64,000 bases of DNA from Flavobacteriales bacterium. Its GTDB lineage: Bacteria > Bacteroidota > Bacteroidia > Flavobacteriales_F > PHOS-HE28. Below are positions 54,527-63,569 of the stretch, piece by piece (positions within the stretch are counted from its first letter, which is position 1; the number at the start of each line of letters is the position of its first letter). The position numbers were made by a program, and so were the translations under genes. The notes below the pieces were generated by a model, which saw nothing but the letters and a program-made list of their open reading frames with translations, had not been told where the DNA came from and searched no databases. The stretch covers positions 1 to 64,000 of the forward strand of contig JAEUSY010000009.1 of NCBI GenBank assembly GCA_016788295.1, written 5' to 3'.

Positions 54527-55656
54527 AGCTTCTCAATAGCGGCATCCAAGGTAGCGTCCTGCTTGGCGAAGCAGAAGCGCAACAAGCGTTGTTCCGGTGG
54601 TGGCTCCTTGTAGAAGGGCGAAAGCGGAATGGTGGCAACACCGAACTCCCGTGCAACACGTTCGGCAAAGGCACGATCACCCTCGTTACTGATGGCGCTG
54701 TAATCGGCCGTCTGGAAATACGAGCCTTCGCACGGCAGCAGCTTGAAGCGCGAGTTGCGCATGCCTGCTGCGAAGCGATCGCGCTTGGCCTGATAGAAGG
54801 CCCCCACCTGCTCGTAGTGCGCAGGCTCCTTCATATACGTTGCCAAGGCATGCTGCATCGGCGTGTTCGCACTGAACACATTGAACTGATGCACCTTGCG
54901 GAACTCGGCCGTCAGCGGCTTGGGGGCCATGGCATAGCCCATTTTCCAACCGGTGGCGTGGAACACCTTGCCGAAGCTGAAGATCACGAAGGCGCGGTCG
55001 CGCAGCTCGGGGTAGTTGATCGCAGAGACGTGGGGTTCCCCGTCGAAGACCAGGTGCTCATAGACCTCGTCGCTGAGCAGGATGATGTCGGTGTCGCGCA
55101 GCATGTCGGCGATACGCTGCATATCCGCATCGCGCAAGATGGTGCCCGCCGGGTTGTGCGGCGTGTTGATCATCAGCATACGCGTGCGGGGCGTGATGGC
55201 CGTCTTCACCACGTCCGCATCAAACTTCATGTCGTTGCCCAGCCTCACGTGTACCGGCCTACCACCGAAAAGCTCCACCGTGGGCGCGTAGCAGTCGTAA
55301 GCAGGGTCGATGATAATGACCTCATCGCCGGGATGAACGACCGCACCGATGGCCGTGAAGATGGCTTGTGTGCCTCCCGACGTTACCGTCACCTCGGTCT
55401 CCGGGTCGTACCGGAAGCCATACAGCAGTTGCGCCTTGGCCGCGATGGCCTCCCGCAATGCCGGCAGACCGGGCATTGGCGCATATTGATTGTTGCCTGC
55501 CCGCATGGCCTTATCGACCAGGTCGATGAGCTTCCCGTCGATCGGGAAATCCGGAAAGCCCTGGCTGAGGTTGATGGCGCCGCACTCCTGAGCGAGCTTG
55601 CTCATCACCGTGAAGATGGTGGTGCCGACGTGGGGGAGCTTGGAGGACAGTTGCAT
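54514..55656 (-). CDS. methionine aminotransferase (YbdL type)
   Basis: The 380-residue PLP enzyme matches class I/II aminotransferases of the YbdL/kynurenine aminotransferase group: INLSQGFPDFPIDGKL (residues ~28-43), NQYAPMPGLPALREAIA, VTVTSGGTQAIFTAIG and the Lys site FSFGKVFHATGWKMGY. The C-terminal Arg region is LLRFCFAKQDATL. With glutamine as amino donor it converts 4-methylthio-2-oxobutanoate to methionine. It overlaps the yafV-like gene by 13 bases. The ATG at 55656 was chosen because the frame upstream (to 56034) crosses the sdhB terminator. Confidence 0.93.
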   Translation of the reverse strand: MQLSSKLPHVGTTIFTVMSKLAQECGAINLSQGFPDFPIDGKLIDLVDKAMRAGNNQYAPMPGLPALREAIAAKAQLLYGFRYDPETEVTVTSGGTQAIFTAIGAVVHPGDEVIIIDPAYDCYAPTVELFGGRPVHVRLGNDMKFDADVVKTAITPRTRMLMINTPHNPAGTILRDADMQRIADMLRDTDIILLSDEVYEHLVFDGEPHVSAINYPELRDRAFVIFSFGKVFHATGWKMGYAMAPKPLTAEFRKVHQFNVFSANTPMQHALATYMKEPAHYEQVGAFYQAKRDRFAAGMRNSRFKLLPCEGSYFQTADYSAISNEGDRAFAERVAREFGVATIPLSPFYKEPPPEQRLLRFCFAKQDATLDAAIEKLCRI

Positions 55657-55715
55657 GCTCCGCGAAACTAACCGTACACTGGTCCCTATGTACCATGTCG
55701 ACCGGCCAGGAACAA

Positions 55716-55740
55716 GAAAGGCCGTCGCTGACGGCCTTTC
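55716..55740 (-). terminator. terminator of the sdh operon
   Basis: An 11-bp stem (gaaaggccgtc / gacggcctttc) with a 3-base loop. On the minus strand it is followed by ttgttcc. It lies 21 bases after the sdhB stop codon. Confidence 0.7.
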
Positions 55741-55760
55741 CATGTCCAGTAACGAGAGGG

Positions 55761-56519
55761 TCACTCCTTCGTGACGCTCGCTGCAAGGTATTCCCTGTTC
55801 ATGCGGGCGATATGCTCCAAGCTGATGCCCTTGGGGCATTCCACCTCGCAGGCGCCGGTGTTGCTGCAGTTGCCAAAGCCTTCCTTGTCCATCTGCTCCA
55901 CCATGGCCAGCACGCGGCGCTTGGCCTCGGGCTTGCCTTGGGGCAGGAGGGCGAACTGGCTCACCTTGGCGGCCACGAAGAGCATGGCGCTGCTGTTGAC
56001 GCAAGTGGCCACGCAGGCACCGCATCCGATGCAAGTGGCGGCGTCGAAGGCCTTGTCAGCGTCATCCTTCGGGATGGGCACGGCGTTGCCATCGACCAGA
56101 TTGCCACTGGTGTTCACGGTGACGAAGCCACCGGCAGCCTGAATGCGGTCGAAGGCGCTACGGTTCACTGCCAGGTCCTTGATCACGGGAAAGGCCTCAG
56201 CACGCCAAGGCTCCACGTGGATGGTGTCCCCGTCCTTGAACTTGCGCATGTGCAGCTGGCAGGTGGTGATCAACCGGCCTGGGCCGTGCGCCTCACCATT
56301 GATGAACAAACTGCACGATCCACAAATGCCTTCGCGGCAATCGTGATCGAATGCGATCGGGTCCTCACCCTTGCGCACCAGGTCGTCGTTCAGCACGTCC
56401 AGCATCTCCAGGAACGACATGTCCTCGGAGACGTTGTTGACCGGGTACGACACCATCTTCCCCTGGTCGTTGGGACCATTTTGGCGCCAGATCTTCAGTG
56501 TCAATTTCATGTTGCCCAT
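55761..56519 (-). CDS. sdhB: succinate dehydrogenase/fumarate reductase iron-sulfur subunit
   Basis: The 252-residue subunit carries the three iron-sulfur clusters. The plant-type ferredoxin cysteines are in [16 protein letters not shown] and TTCQLH. The 4Fe-4S/3Fe-4S part has [17 protein letters not shown] and [15 protein letters not shown]. Length is normal. sdhA lies 50 bases upstream on the same strand. Confidence 0.96.
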   Translation of the reverse strand: MGNMKLTLKIWRQNGPNDQGKMVSYPVNNVSEDMSFLEMLDVLNDDLVRKGEDPIAFDHDCREGICGSCSLFINGEAHGPGRLITTCQLHMRKFKDGDTIHVEPWRAEAFPVIKDLAVNRSAFDRIQAAGGFVTVNTSGNLVDGNAVPIPKDDADKAFDAATCIGCGACVATCVNSSAMLFVAAKVSQFALLPQGKPEAKRRVLAMVEQMDKEGFGNCSNTGACEVECPKGISLEHIARMNREYLAASVTKE

Positions 56520-56569
56520 CTGCCTTGCTATTTCGGCGCAGGTCGACCCAATGGGCCGACGCTACAGGA

Positions 56570-58585
56570 TCATTTGTATGAACGTTGCGTCAGTTTCACT
56601 TCCTCGAAGGTCAGCGGCTCCTTGTGCAACTGCGCTTTGCCGGCCTCGCCCAGCCACTCCCAGGCGGCCACGTAGGCGTAGTTCTCGTCATCGCGTTTTG
56701 CTTCGCCTTGTTGCGGGCCTTCGGTCTCGGAATACTCCTCGCGGAAGTGTCCGCCGCAGCTCTCGTTGCGGTCCAGTGCGTCCAAGCACATCAGCTCGCC
56801 CAGCTCCAGGAAATCGGCCACACGACCGGCCTTCTCCAGCTCTTGGTTGAAGCCATCGGCTTTGCCGGGAACACGTACGTTCTGCCAGAAATCGGCGCGG
56901 ATGGCGCGGATCTCTTGGATGGCCTGCTTAAGCCCTTCAGCGTTTCGGGCCATGCCGCACTTGTCCCACATCACCTTGCCCAACGCGCGGTGGAAATCGT
57001 CCACCGGTTTGGTCCCCTTGTTGCTCAGGAAGTGGTCGATGCGGTCCTTCACCTCCTTCTCGGCGGCGTCGAACTCGGCGCGCTTGGTGTCGATGGGGCC
57101 GGTGCGGATGTCATCGGCCAGGTAGTCGCCCACGGTGTAGGGGATCACGAAGTAGCCATCGGCCAAGCCTTGCATCAAGGCTGAGGCACCAAGGCGGTTG
57201 GCACCGTGATCGCTGAAGTTGGCCTCGCCTAAAGCAAAGAGACCCGGAACGGTGGTCTGCAGGTTGTAATCCACCCACAACCCGCCCATTGTGTAGTGCA
57301 CGGCGGGGTAGATCTTCATGGCGTGGTCGTAGGGGTTCTCGCCGACGATGTTCTCGTACATGTCGAAGAGGTTGCCGTACTTCTCGCTCACCACGGCACG
57401 GCCCAGCTCGGTGATCTTCTCCTTGCTGGGGTTCTCGATCTTCAGCACGTTGGCCTGCAGCTTTCCGTAACGCTCAATGGCGGCACTGAAGTCCAGGTAC
57501 ACGGCTTCTCCGGTCTTGTTCACGCCATAACCCGCATCGCAACGCTCCTTGGCGGCACGACTGGCCACGTCGCGCGGCACCAAGTTGCCGAAGGCCGGGT
57601 AGCGGCGCTCCAGGTAGTAGTCGCGATCCGCTTCGGGGATGTCGCTGCCCTTCTTCTTCCCTTCACGGATCGCCTTGGCATCCTCGAGTTTCGCGGGCAC
57701 CCAGATGCGGCCGTCGTTCCGCAACGATTCGGACATCAGCGTGAGCTTGCTCTGGTGCGTGCCGCTCACCGGGATGCACGTGGGATGGATCTGCGTATAG
57801 CACGGGTTGCCGAAGAAGGCTCCGCGCTTGTGGGCTTTCCACGCGGCGGTGACGTTGCTGCCCATGGCGTTCGTGCTCAGGAAGAACACGTTGCCGTAGC
57901 CGCCGGTGCAGAGCAGCACCGCGTGGGCGCCATGCCGTTCGATCTCGCCGGTGATCAGGTTGCGGGCGATGATGCCGCGCGCCTTGCCGTCCACGATCAC
58001 CACATCCAGCATCTCGTGGCGGTCGTACATCCTCACGGTGCCTTTGCCAACCTGGCGCATCAGCGCACTGTAGGCACCGAGCAACAACTGCTGGCCGGTC
58101 TGCCCGCGGGCATAGAAGGTGCGGCTCACCTGTACGCCGCCGAAGGAGCGGTTGTCCAGCAGTCCGCCGTAGTCGCGGGCGAAGGGCACGCCCTGGGCCA
58201 CGCACTGGTCGATGATGTTGGCGCTCACCTCGGCCAGGCGGTACACGTTCGCCTCCCGGGCGCGGTAGTCGCCGCCCTTCACGGTGTCATAGAACAGGCG
58301 GTAGGTGCTGTCACCGTCGTTCTGGTAGTTCTTGGCGGCGTTGATGCCCCCCTGCGCAGCGATACTGTGGGCGCGACGGGCACTATCCTGGAAACAGAAG
58401 GCCTTCACGTTGTAGCCCATCTCCGCGAGAGAAGCAGCGGCACTGGCACCGGCGAGGCCTGTGCCCACCACGATCACGTCGATGCGACGCTTGTTGGCAG
58501 GCGCCACGATGCGCATGTGGCCCTTGTGGTAGGTCCACTTCTTGTCAATGGGTCCAGGAGGGATCTTACTGTCGAGCTTGCTCAT
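56570..58585 (-). CDS. sdhA: succinate dehydrogenase/fumarate reductase flavoprotein subunit
   Basis: The 671-residue subunit oxidises succinate. FAD binding is shown by [24 protein letters not shown] (residues ~38-62) and [20 protein letters not shown], with the His that links FAD. The active-site region is in [12 protein letters not shown] and [14 protein letters not shown]. The ATG at 58585 is used (an ATG two codons upstream, 58591, is possible). sdhC ends 9 bases upstream. Confidence 0.96.
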   Translation of the reverse strand: MSKLDSKIPPGPIDKKWTYHKGHMRIVAPANKRRIDVIVVGTGLAGASAAASLAEMGYNVKAFCFQDSARRAHSIAAQGGINAAKNYQNDGDSTYRLFYDTVKGGDYRAREANVYRLAEVSANIIDQCVAQGVPFARDYGGLLDNRSFGGVQVSRTFYARGQTGQQLLLGAYSALMRQVGKGTVRMYDRHEMLDVVIVDGKARGIIARNLITGEIERHGAHAVLLCTGGYGNVFFLSTNAMGSNVTAAWKAHKRGAFFGNPCYTQIHPTCIPVSGTHQSKLTLMSESLRNDGRIWVPAKLEDAKAIREGKKKGSDIPEADRDYYLERRYPAFGNLVPRDVASRAAKERCDAGYGVNKTGEAVYLDFSAAIERYGKLQANVLKIENPSKEKITELGRAVVSEKYGNLFDMYENIVGENPYDHAMKIYPAVHYTMGGLWVDYNLQTTVPGLFALGEANFSDHGANRLGASALMQGLADGYFVIPYTVGDYLADDIRTGPIDTKRAEFDAAEKEVKDRIDHFLSNKGTKPVDDFHRALGKVMWDKCGMARNAEGLKQAIQEIRAIRADFWQNVRVPGKADGFNQELEKAGRVADFLELGELMCLDALDRNESCGGHFREEYSETEGPQQGEAKRDDENYAYVAAWEWLGEAGKAQLHKEPLTFEEVKLTQRSYK

Positions 58586-58594
58586 GGCCAAGGG

Positions 58595-59281
58595 TCAGGC
58601 GTTGATGAACATCCACACGGGGATGAGGGCGAAGAAGATGGGAACGACAACGGCGAAGAACACGCCCACGTTCTTGATGATCGGCGTGTAGCGCGGGTGG
58701 TTCAGGCCCAGGCTTTGGAAGGCGCTCTGGAAGCCGTGCAGCAGGTGGAAGGCGAGCACGCCCATCATCACCACGTAGAGGGCCACGTACCACAGTTGGG
58801 TGAAGGCGGCGGCCACTACACTGTACAGGTCCTTCATGGGCTTACCGCTCGTGTCGGTCACCGTGGGGATGTCGCCCCAGTGCATCTCATACCAGAAATG
58901 CTTCATGTGGATGACCAGGAACACCAGGATCAGCGTGCCCAGGAGCGCCATTTGGCGGGCATACCACGCACTGTTGGCGCCGGGCTTCTCGTAGGCGTAC
59001 TTCACCGGACGCGCCTTGCGGTTCTGGATGGTGAGCAGGAACCCATCGAATGCGTGGAACAGGATGCTGAAGTAGAGCAGGTAGCTCACCACCTTCACCA
59101 GCGGAAAGGTGGTCATGAAGCGAGCGTACTCGTTGAACTTCTGCTGGCCCTCGGGGCTCATGTCCAGCAATTGCAGGTTCCCGGCCAGGTGGGTGATCAG
59201 GAAGATGGAAAGGAAAAGGCCCGTCAGGGCCATCCAGTACTTCTTCGCAAGTGAGGAACCGAGTAGAGCTGATCGTGCCAT
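58595..59281 (-). CDS. sdhC: succinate dehydrogenase cytochrome b subunit (b558 family)
   Basis: The 228-residue membrane subunit has five hydrophobic helices, for example YWMALTGLFLSIFLITHLAGN, LLGTLILVFLVIHMKHFWYEM and NVGVFFAVVVPIFFALIPVW. His residues in ITHLAG, FHAFDG, IHMKHF and HLLHGF fit the two heme ligand pairs of the b558-type single-polypeptide anchor (TIGR02046), which replaces SdhC plus SdhD in Bacteroidota. It is the first gene of sdhCAB. The ATG at 59281 starts with MARSALLGSSLAKKYW, typical of the family. Confidence 0.94.
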   Translation of the reverse strand: MARSALLGSSLAKKYWMALTGLFLSIFLITHLAGNLQLLDMSPEGQQKFNEYARFMTTFPLVKVVSYLLYFSILFHAFDGFLLTIQNRKARPVKYAYEKPGANSAWYARQMALLGTLILVFLVIHMKHFWYEMHWGDIPTVTDTSGKPMKDLYSVVAAAFTQLWYVALYVVMMGVLAFHLLHGFQSAFQSLGLNHPRYTPIIKNVGVFFAVVVPIFFALIPVWMFINA

Positions 59282-59460
59282 GTCTCTGTAACAGCGAACG
59301 GATGATGTTCGTTCGGGCCGCAAACTTACGGGGTGGCCCGCAGGCACGGAAGGTGACCGGCGACCACCTCTTGTTTAAACTCGTTCTGATCTGAGATACA
59401 CTGAGCATCAGGAACTTGGCTGCGCCCCCCCGTCGCGCGGGGAAAAGGCCGGCATCGCGT

Positions 59461-59883
59461 CTACTTCTGCGGCCAGGCCTTCCGGGTAGCCGCGATCGAC
59501 CGCTTCACCATGGCCTTCAGCACCTTCAGGTCGATGTCGGCCAGGCGCTTCACATAAAGGCAGCCTTTGGTGGCCTTGTGCTTACCCAAATTGGCCAGCG
59601 TATCCGTGTCCTGCACCTCCTGGCCCAGGTACAACACCAGCTCGGTCTTCCGCGGACTGAAGGCCGCCAGGGGCGCACTGCCCGAATGGCCGCTGGCATA
59701 GGTGTAGTGGTAGGTGCCGAAACCCACGATGCTCGGCCCATACATGTGCGGCTCCTCGCCGGTGAGCTCCTGCATCATGGCCATCAGTACACGGCTGTCA
59801 TCGCGCATCTGCTCCTTGGGGTGCTTGTCGATGAAGGCGGCAACGCTGGCGGTGGTGCGGTGGGTCTTGTTGGGGGTGGGCAT
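59461..59883 (-). CDS. DUF1801 domain protein
   Basis: The 140-residue protein matches the DUF1801 (YdhG-like) family: VAAFIDKHPKEQMRDDSRVLMAMM, then PSIVGFGTYHYTYASG, and the end YVKRLADIDLKVLKAMVKRSI. No function is established. It is transcribed away from the MntA/HepT pair at 59955. Two fragments of its N-terminal part exist at 60600-60677 and 61014-61051. Confidence 0.88.
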   Translation of the reverse strand: MPTPNKTHRTTASVAAFIDKHPKEQMRDDSRVLMAMMQELTGEEPHMYGPSIVGFGTYHYTYASGHSGSAPLAAFSPRKTELVLYLGQEVQDTDTLANLGKHKATKGCLYVKRLADIDLKVLKAMVKRSIAATRKAWPQK

Positions 59884-59954
59884 GGGGTGAAGGGGCTGGC
59901 CCGATCCGGGACGTTCAACAAAGTTGAGTCGGAGAGTTGGATATTTGTAGGACC

Positions 59955-60245
59955 ATGGGCACCCTGACCGACATCCTCACCGTGCTGCGCCGCGAACGTG
60001 CCCACCTTTTTGCCAAGTACGGGCTGAAGAGCATGGCCGTGTTCGGCTCGGCCGCGCGCGATGACTTCCGGCCGGACAGCGACGTGGACATCATGGTGGA
60101 GTTCGAGCAGCCGATCGGGATCGAGTTCGTTAGCCTGGCGGATGAACTGGAGACGATCGTGCAGCGAAAGGTGGACCTCGTGACACGAGGGTCCATCAAG
60201 GAGCGGTACCTGCCCTACATACTGCCGGACCTGAAGTATGTCTGA
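59955..60245 (+). CDS. mntA: MntA-like nucleotidyltransferase (antitoxin)
   Basis: The 96-residue protein is a minimal nucleotidyltransferase. Gly31-Ser32, then exactly ten residues, then Asp43-Val-Asp45 give the GSx10DxD signature (VFGSAARDDFRPDSDVDIMV). In characterised pairs, MntA adds AMP groups to HepT and so silences it. It overlaps hepT by 8 bases. A gATATTTG box ends 7 bases before the ATG at 59955. No membrane part. Confidence 0.85.
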   Translation: MGTLTDILTVLRRERAHLFAKYGLKSMAVFGSAARDDFRPDSDVDIMVEFEQPIGIEFVSLADELETIVQRKVDLVTRGSIKERYLPYILPDLKYV

Positions 60246-60585
60246 ACGCAGCGACAAGCAATTGCTGCTGGACATGCTCGAGGCCATCGAGCGTGCCACC
60301 CGCTATACCAGGGACATGTCCTTGGATGCCTTCGTAAAGGACGACATGGTTTGTGATGCTGTGATGCGCAACATCCAGATCATAGGCGAAGCAGCCAATC
60401 GAACGAGCAAGCAATTGCGTGCATCCACCCCACACCTTGAATGGCCGAAGATCATCGGCATGCGCCATCGCCTGGTGCACGACTACTTCGAGATCGAAGA
60501 GAGCATCGTATGGCGTGTGGTCACGGAGTATCTCCCGCCCTTGGCGGAGGAGCTGAAGGGGGTCCTGGCGAGCGGGGTGGAATGA
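60238..60585 (+). CDS. hepT: HepT-like HEPN ribonuclease (toxin, DUF86)
   Basis: The 115-residue protein is a HEPN-domain RNase. The R-x4-H motif, with the conserved following Tyr, is in GMRHRLVHDYFEI (residues ~78-90). The helical start LLLDMLEAIERATRYTRDM and DAVMRNIQIIGEAANRTSKQ are family-typical. Active HepT cuts tRNA or mRNA when not AMP-modified. The pair with the preceding gene (8-base overlap) makes a type VII toxin-antitoxin module. Confidence 0.88.
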   Translation: MSERSDKQLLLDMLEAIERATRYTRDMSLDAFVKDDMVCDAVMRNIQIIGEAANRTSKQLRASTPHLEWPKIIGMRHRLVHDYFEIEESIVWRVVTEYLPPLAEELKGVLASGVE

Positions 60586-60599
60586 AGGCCGTCGCCGTG

Positions 60600-60677
60600 C
60601 TACTCCTCCTTGGGGCGGGTGTCGATGAAGGCGGAGAAGCTGGCGGCGGGGCGGTGGGTCTTGTTGGCCTTCGCCAT
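60600..60677 (-). pseudogene. 5' fragment of a DUF1801 gene
   Basis: On the minus strand the 25 codons MAKANKTHRPAASFSAFIDT...KEE end in a TAG. They match the first 25 residues of the DUF1801 gene at 59461-59883 (NKTHRTTASVAAFIDKHPKEQ). Nothing of the remaining ~115 residues is present. It lies directly after hepT. Confidence 0.75.
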
Positions 60678-60680
60678 CAC

Positions 60681-60953
60681 CTAGAACTGCTTGTCCAGCT
60701 CGAAATGGTCCACCTTGGCCATGTGCGGGAAATACGGCAGGATGCCGATCAGCTCCTTCACCCGGCTTCCGTCCACCCCGTTGAAGAGCAGGAAAGCCCC
60801 CGTCCGGTCGGTGCTGATGAAGAAGCTCTCCAGGATGCCCTCCGCCTTCCACTGCTCGATGAAGGCCATCTCCGCCTTCTGCAGTTCGGGCGTGGCCCGG
60901 ATCGTGGACATGCCTTCGGGGGAGAGGGTGATGGAGACGAGGATGCGCTTCAT
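60681..60953 (-). CDS. small muconolactone-isomerase-like / dimeric alpha-beta barrel protein
   Basis: The 90-residue protein has a ferredoxin-like alpha-beta plait: MKRILVSITLSPEGM, ELQKAEMAFIEQWKAEGILESFFI, ... GAFLLFNGVDGSRVKELIGIL, and PYFPHMAKVDHFELDKQF. This resembles muconolactone isomerase or YciI-like dimeric barrels. The substrate is unknown. The ATG at 60953 was chosen; the frame runs on to 61097 through an unlikely Pro/His-rich segment. It is surrounded by two DUF1801 fragments. Confidence 0.65.
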   Translation of the reverse strand: MKRILVSITLSPEGMSTIRATPELQKAEMAFIEQWKAEGILESFFISTDRTGAFLLFNGVDGSRVKELIGILPYFPHMAKVDHFELDKQF

Positions 60954-61013
60954 GGGTGCGGTTGGTGGTGCAATGATACCGAAGTGCGGATCGGGGCGGA
61001 AAGGACACATCCC

Positions 61014-61051
61014 TTGCTGGTGATGGTGTGGTGGGTCTTGTCGGGGGGCAT
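61014..61051 (-). pseudogene. second 5' fragment of a DUF1801 gene
   Basis: The minus strand reads MPPDKTHHTITS, matching MPTPNKTHRTTAS of the intact gene, and the preceding ttcacccc is the same as before the intact ATG (59883). The similarity ends after ~12 codons. Confidence 0.6.
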
Positions 61052-61122
61052 GGGGTGAAGATCTCCAGCACCATGGATAGCAGCATGTACTCACCATTAC
61101 CTATCAGCCGTACCTTCCCATT

Positions 61123-61482
61123 ATGAATGACAAACCCATACGGGACCTCACCGAACTGTTGCTCTACAGAGTTCGTCAAAGACCTGCGATGTACTTGGGC
61201 AATCAGGTTAATGAGAGCGGCATTTGGACCTTACAGACATACATTTTTGGCTTTGAGATGTGTCACCAAATGGAGAAGAGCGTCAAAGTGGAACGATATC
61301 TCGACCAGTTCACAGGTTGGCTCTATGCGCGGAAAGGCGCTCAGCAAGGCCCATTACGCCTCGGGCCGATCATTGATGAATGCAACGGAGACGCGACCAA
61401 GGCCTTTCAGCGCTTCTTCGAGTACCTGGAGATCTTCGACCGTGAAGTTCCGTTCGTCGGTGAAGAGCGCGTGACGGATTGA
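61123..61482 (+). CDS. hypothetical protein with RPAMYLG motif
   Basis: The 119-residue protein begins MNDKPIRDLTELLLYRVRQRPAMYLGNQ. The motif RP-x-MYLG recurs in several small unclassified bacterial proteins that may be immunity-like, but I cannot assign a function. The rest is helical (FQRFFEYLEIFDREVPFVG). It is transcribed away from the other minus-strand genes; the intergenic stretch after it (61483-61638, 156 bases) holds two copies of gcggaaagcc and one GC-rich hairpin. Confidence 0.55.
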   Translation: MNDKPIRDLTELLLYRVRQRPAMYLGNQVNESGIWTLQTYIFGFEMCHQMEKSVKVERYLDQFTGWLYARKGAQQGPLRLGPIIDECNGDATKAFQRFFEYLEIFDREVPFVGEERVTD

Positions 61483-61638
61483 AGCGGAAAGCCCGCAAGC
61501 GAGGAGGGACGACGAGTGCGGACTTGCAGCGGAAAGCCGGACCCCGGCTGCTTTTGAGCCGGGGGCACGCCCAAACCATTACTCTCAGACTCTCGCACCC
61601 TCTCCCTCTTCTACCTTAGCGCCTCACACTTCCCCGCG

Positions 61639-62943
61639 ATGCGCTACCAGCCCCTCTCCGCCGCCACTTACCGCGAGCACCGCGCCCGTTTCCGCCAGCA
61701 CCTGGAGAAAGGCGGCCTCGCCATCTTCCACAGCAACGACATCATGCCCACCAGCGCTGATGGGCATATGCCGTTCAAGCAGGCCAGCGACATCCTCTAT
61801 CTCACCGGCATCGATCAGGAGGAGACGATCCTGCTGCTCTTCCCCGACGCGGTGGACCCGAAGGACCGCGAGATCCTCTTCGTGCGCGAGACCAGCGAGC
61901 TGATCGCCATCTGGGAGGGGGCCAAGTTCAGCCAGAAGGAAGCGAGCGAGCTGAGCGGCATTGCCACGGTGCTCTGGACGACGAGCTACGAGGCCACGAT
62001 CAAGCGCCTGGTGCCACAGTGCGAGCACCTGTACCTGAACAGCAACGAGCACCTGCGCCAGCACAACGAGGTGGAGACGCGCGAGGACCGCAAGAACAAG
62101 GAGCTGCGCGCACAATACCCGCTGCACAGCGTGAAGCGCAGCGCACCGATCATGCACCGCATCCGCTCGCGCAAAACGGCCGAGGAGGTGGCCCAGATGA
62201 AGCGCGCGATCGCCATCACGGGCAAGGCCTTCGAGCGCGTATGCGGCTTCGTGAAGCCCGGCGTGAAGGAGTACGAGATCGAGGCGGAGATCACGCATGA
62301 GTTCGTGCGCAACGGCTCGCGCGGGCATGCCTACACGCCCATCATCGCCAGCGGCTACAACGCCTGCGTGCTGCACTACATCACCAACGATATGGTGTGC
62401 AACGACGGCGATGTGATCCTGATGGACTTCGGCTGCGAGTACGGCGGCTACGCCAGCGATCTGACGCGGTGCATCCCTGTGAACGGCCGTTTCACCGATC
62501 GCCAGCGCGCGGTGTACAACGCGGTGCTGCGCGTGAAGAACGAGGCCACGCAACTGCTGCGCCCCGGCACATTGCTCGCCGACTACCACAAGGAAGTGGG
62601 CAAGATCATGGAGAACGAGCTGATCGGCCTGGGCCTGTTGGACAAGACCGATGTGAAGAACCAGGATCCCGAACGTCCGCTGTACAAGAAGTACTTCATG
62701 CACGGCACCAGCCACTTCCTGGGCCTCGACGTGCACGACGTGGGCCTGTGGAACGAGATGATCCAGCCGGACATGGTCTTTACCGTGGAGCCAGGCATCT
62801 ACATCCGCGAGGAGAAGCTGGGCATCCGCCTGGAGAACAACATCCTCGTGACCCGCGACAACCCGATCGATCTGTTCGCGGACATCCCGGTGGAGGCCGA
62901 AGCCGTGGAGGAGCTGATGAGCCGTAAGAAGGTGGTGGCATAG
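61639..62943 (+). CDS. Xaa-Pro aminopeptidase (M24B)
   Basis: The 434-residue enzyme removes N-terminal residues before proline. Metal ligands of the pita-bread fold are Asp in DVILMDFGCEYG and YASDLTRC, His in HGTSHFLGLDVHDVG, and Glu in FTVEPGIYIRE and RLENNILV, all present. The N-terminal creatinase-like domain (1-170) contains PTSADGHMPFKQASDILYLTG. Length fits the family. The last ~130 bases have a degraded copy at 63570-63716. Confidence 0.95.
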   Translation: MRYQPLSAATYREHRARFRQHLEKGGLAIFHSNDIMPTSADGHMPFKQASDILYLTGIDQEETILLLFPDAVDPKDREILFVRETSELIAIWEGAKFSQKEASELSGIATVLWTTSYEATIKRLVPQCEHLYLNSNEHLRQHNEVETREDRKNKELRAQYPLHSVKRSAPIMHRIRSRKTAEEVAQMKRAIAITGKAFERVCGFVKPGVKEYEIEAEITHEFVRNGSRGHAYTPIIASGYNACVLHYITNDMVCNDGDVILMDFGCEYGGYASDLTRCIPVNGRFTDRQRAVYNAVLRVKNEATQLLRPGTLLADYHKEVGKIMENELIGLGLLDKTDVKNQDPERPLYKKYFMHGTSHFLGLDVHDVGLWNEMIQPDMVFTVEPGIYIREEKLGIRLENNILVTRDNPIDLFADIPVEAEAVEELMSRKKVVA

Positions 62944-63054
62944 GGCCCTGTCCACATGGAAATGGTCGAATACCTCACGTAGAAGGGGAAGCGGTAGCCG
63001 TAGCGCGAGCAACGGTTGCTGCTGGAAGGACTTCGACGCTACCTTTCAACTCTG

Positions 63055-63501
63055 ATGCACCATGCCTACATCACTGTATCGGGTCACATCGTTCGATGGC
63101 TTCCGTTGATCGTGTTGTTCCAATTTACGTCATTCGCTCATTGCCAGGAAGATGCGCTGACGGATCCCGCTGTACGCGAAGCCCTTCGCTTTACGGACTC
63201 CCTTGAGACCTCATTGACAACATCCGTGCTGAAGCTGAGGAATGGATCGCGAACAATGAAGATAATAGGAAGAGCGGGTGCGTTTACCGTGATACGCAAG
63301 ACCAGGATATACCGAGGCGGGCTCTCCAAGGAGGTCGTTCGGATCCGTTCATCCTATCAGAGACCGATCAAGGAGCGTTTGAAATTGGTCAGTTGGAACG
63401 GGCGGGTTGTCTATTTGCGCCAAACGAAAACCTTGAACGGCGCGGTCCAAAGGGTCCAGCATTCGTTCGATGTGAACGGAAGAAGGACCTATGCTCATTA
63501 G
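63055..63501 (+). CDS. small secreted protein of unknown function
   Basis: The 148-residue protein has a signal peptide (MHHAYITVSGHIVRWLPLIVLFQFTSFAHCQ, cleavage near Gln31). The mature part begins EDALTDPAVREALRFTDSLET, with a basic end. No family is recognised. The ATG at 63055 was chosen for the signal peptide; a TTG/ATG at 63016 would add 13 residues. A TACCTTTC box lies 7 bases upstream. The gene is embedded between the aminopeptidase gene and its fragment. Confidence 0.6.
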   Translation: MHHAYITVSGHIVRWLPLIVLFQFTSFAHCQEDALTDPAVREALRFTDSLETSLTTSVLKLRNGSRTMKIIGRAGAFTVIRKTRIYRGGLSKEVVRIRSSYQRPIKERLKLVSWNGRVVYLRQTKTLNGAVQRVQHSFDVNGRRTYAH

Positions 63502-63569
63502 TGGGGACCCTGCGAGGGTGGGTCGCCGCTGCGCTTCACTTCGCTGCACTGCTCCAACCAGGAGCAGGC

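Noticed and set aside
61541-61565. Terminator after the RPAMYLG gene
   Set aside because: An 8-bp stem (ccccggct/agccgggg) exists but no T-run follows; kept only as a hairpin remark.
61624-63012. A 462-residue minus-strand frame
   Set aside because: It is the antisense shadow of the Xaa-Pro aminopeptidase, which has all metal ligands.
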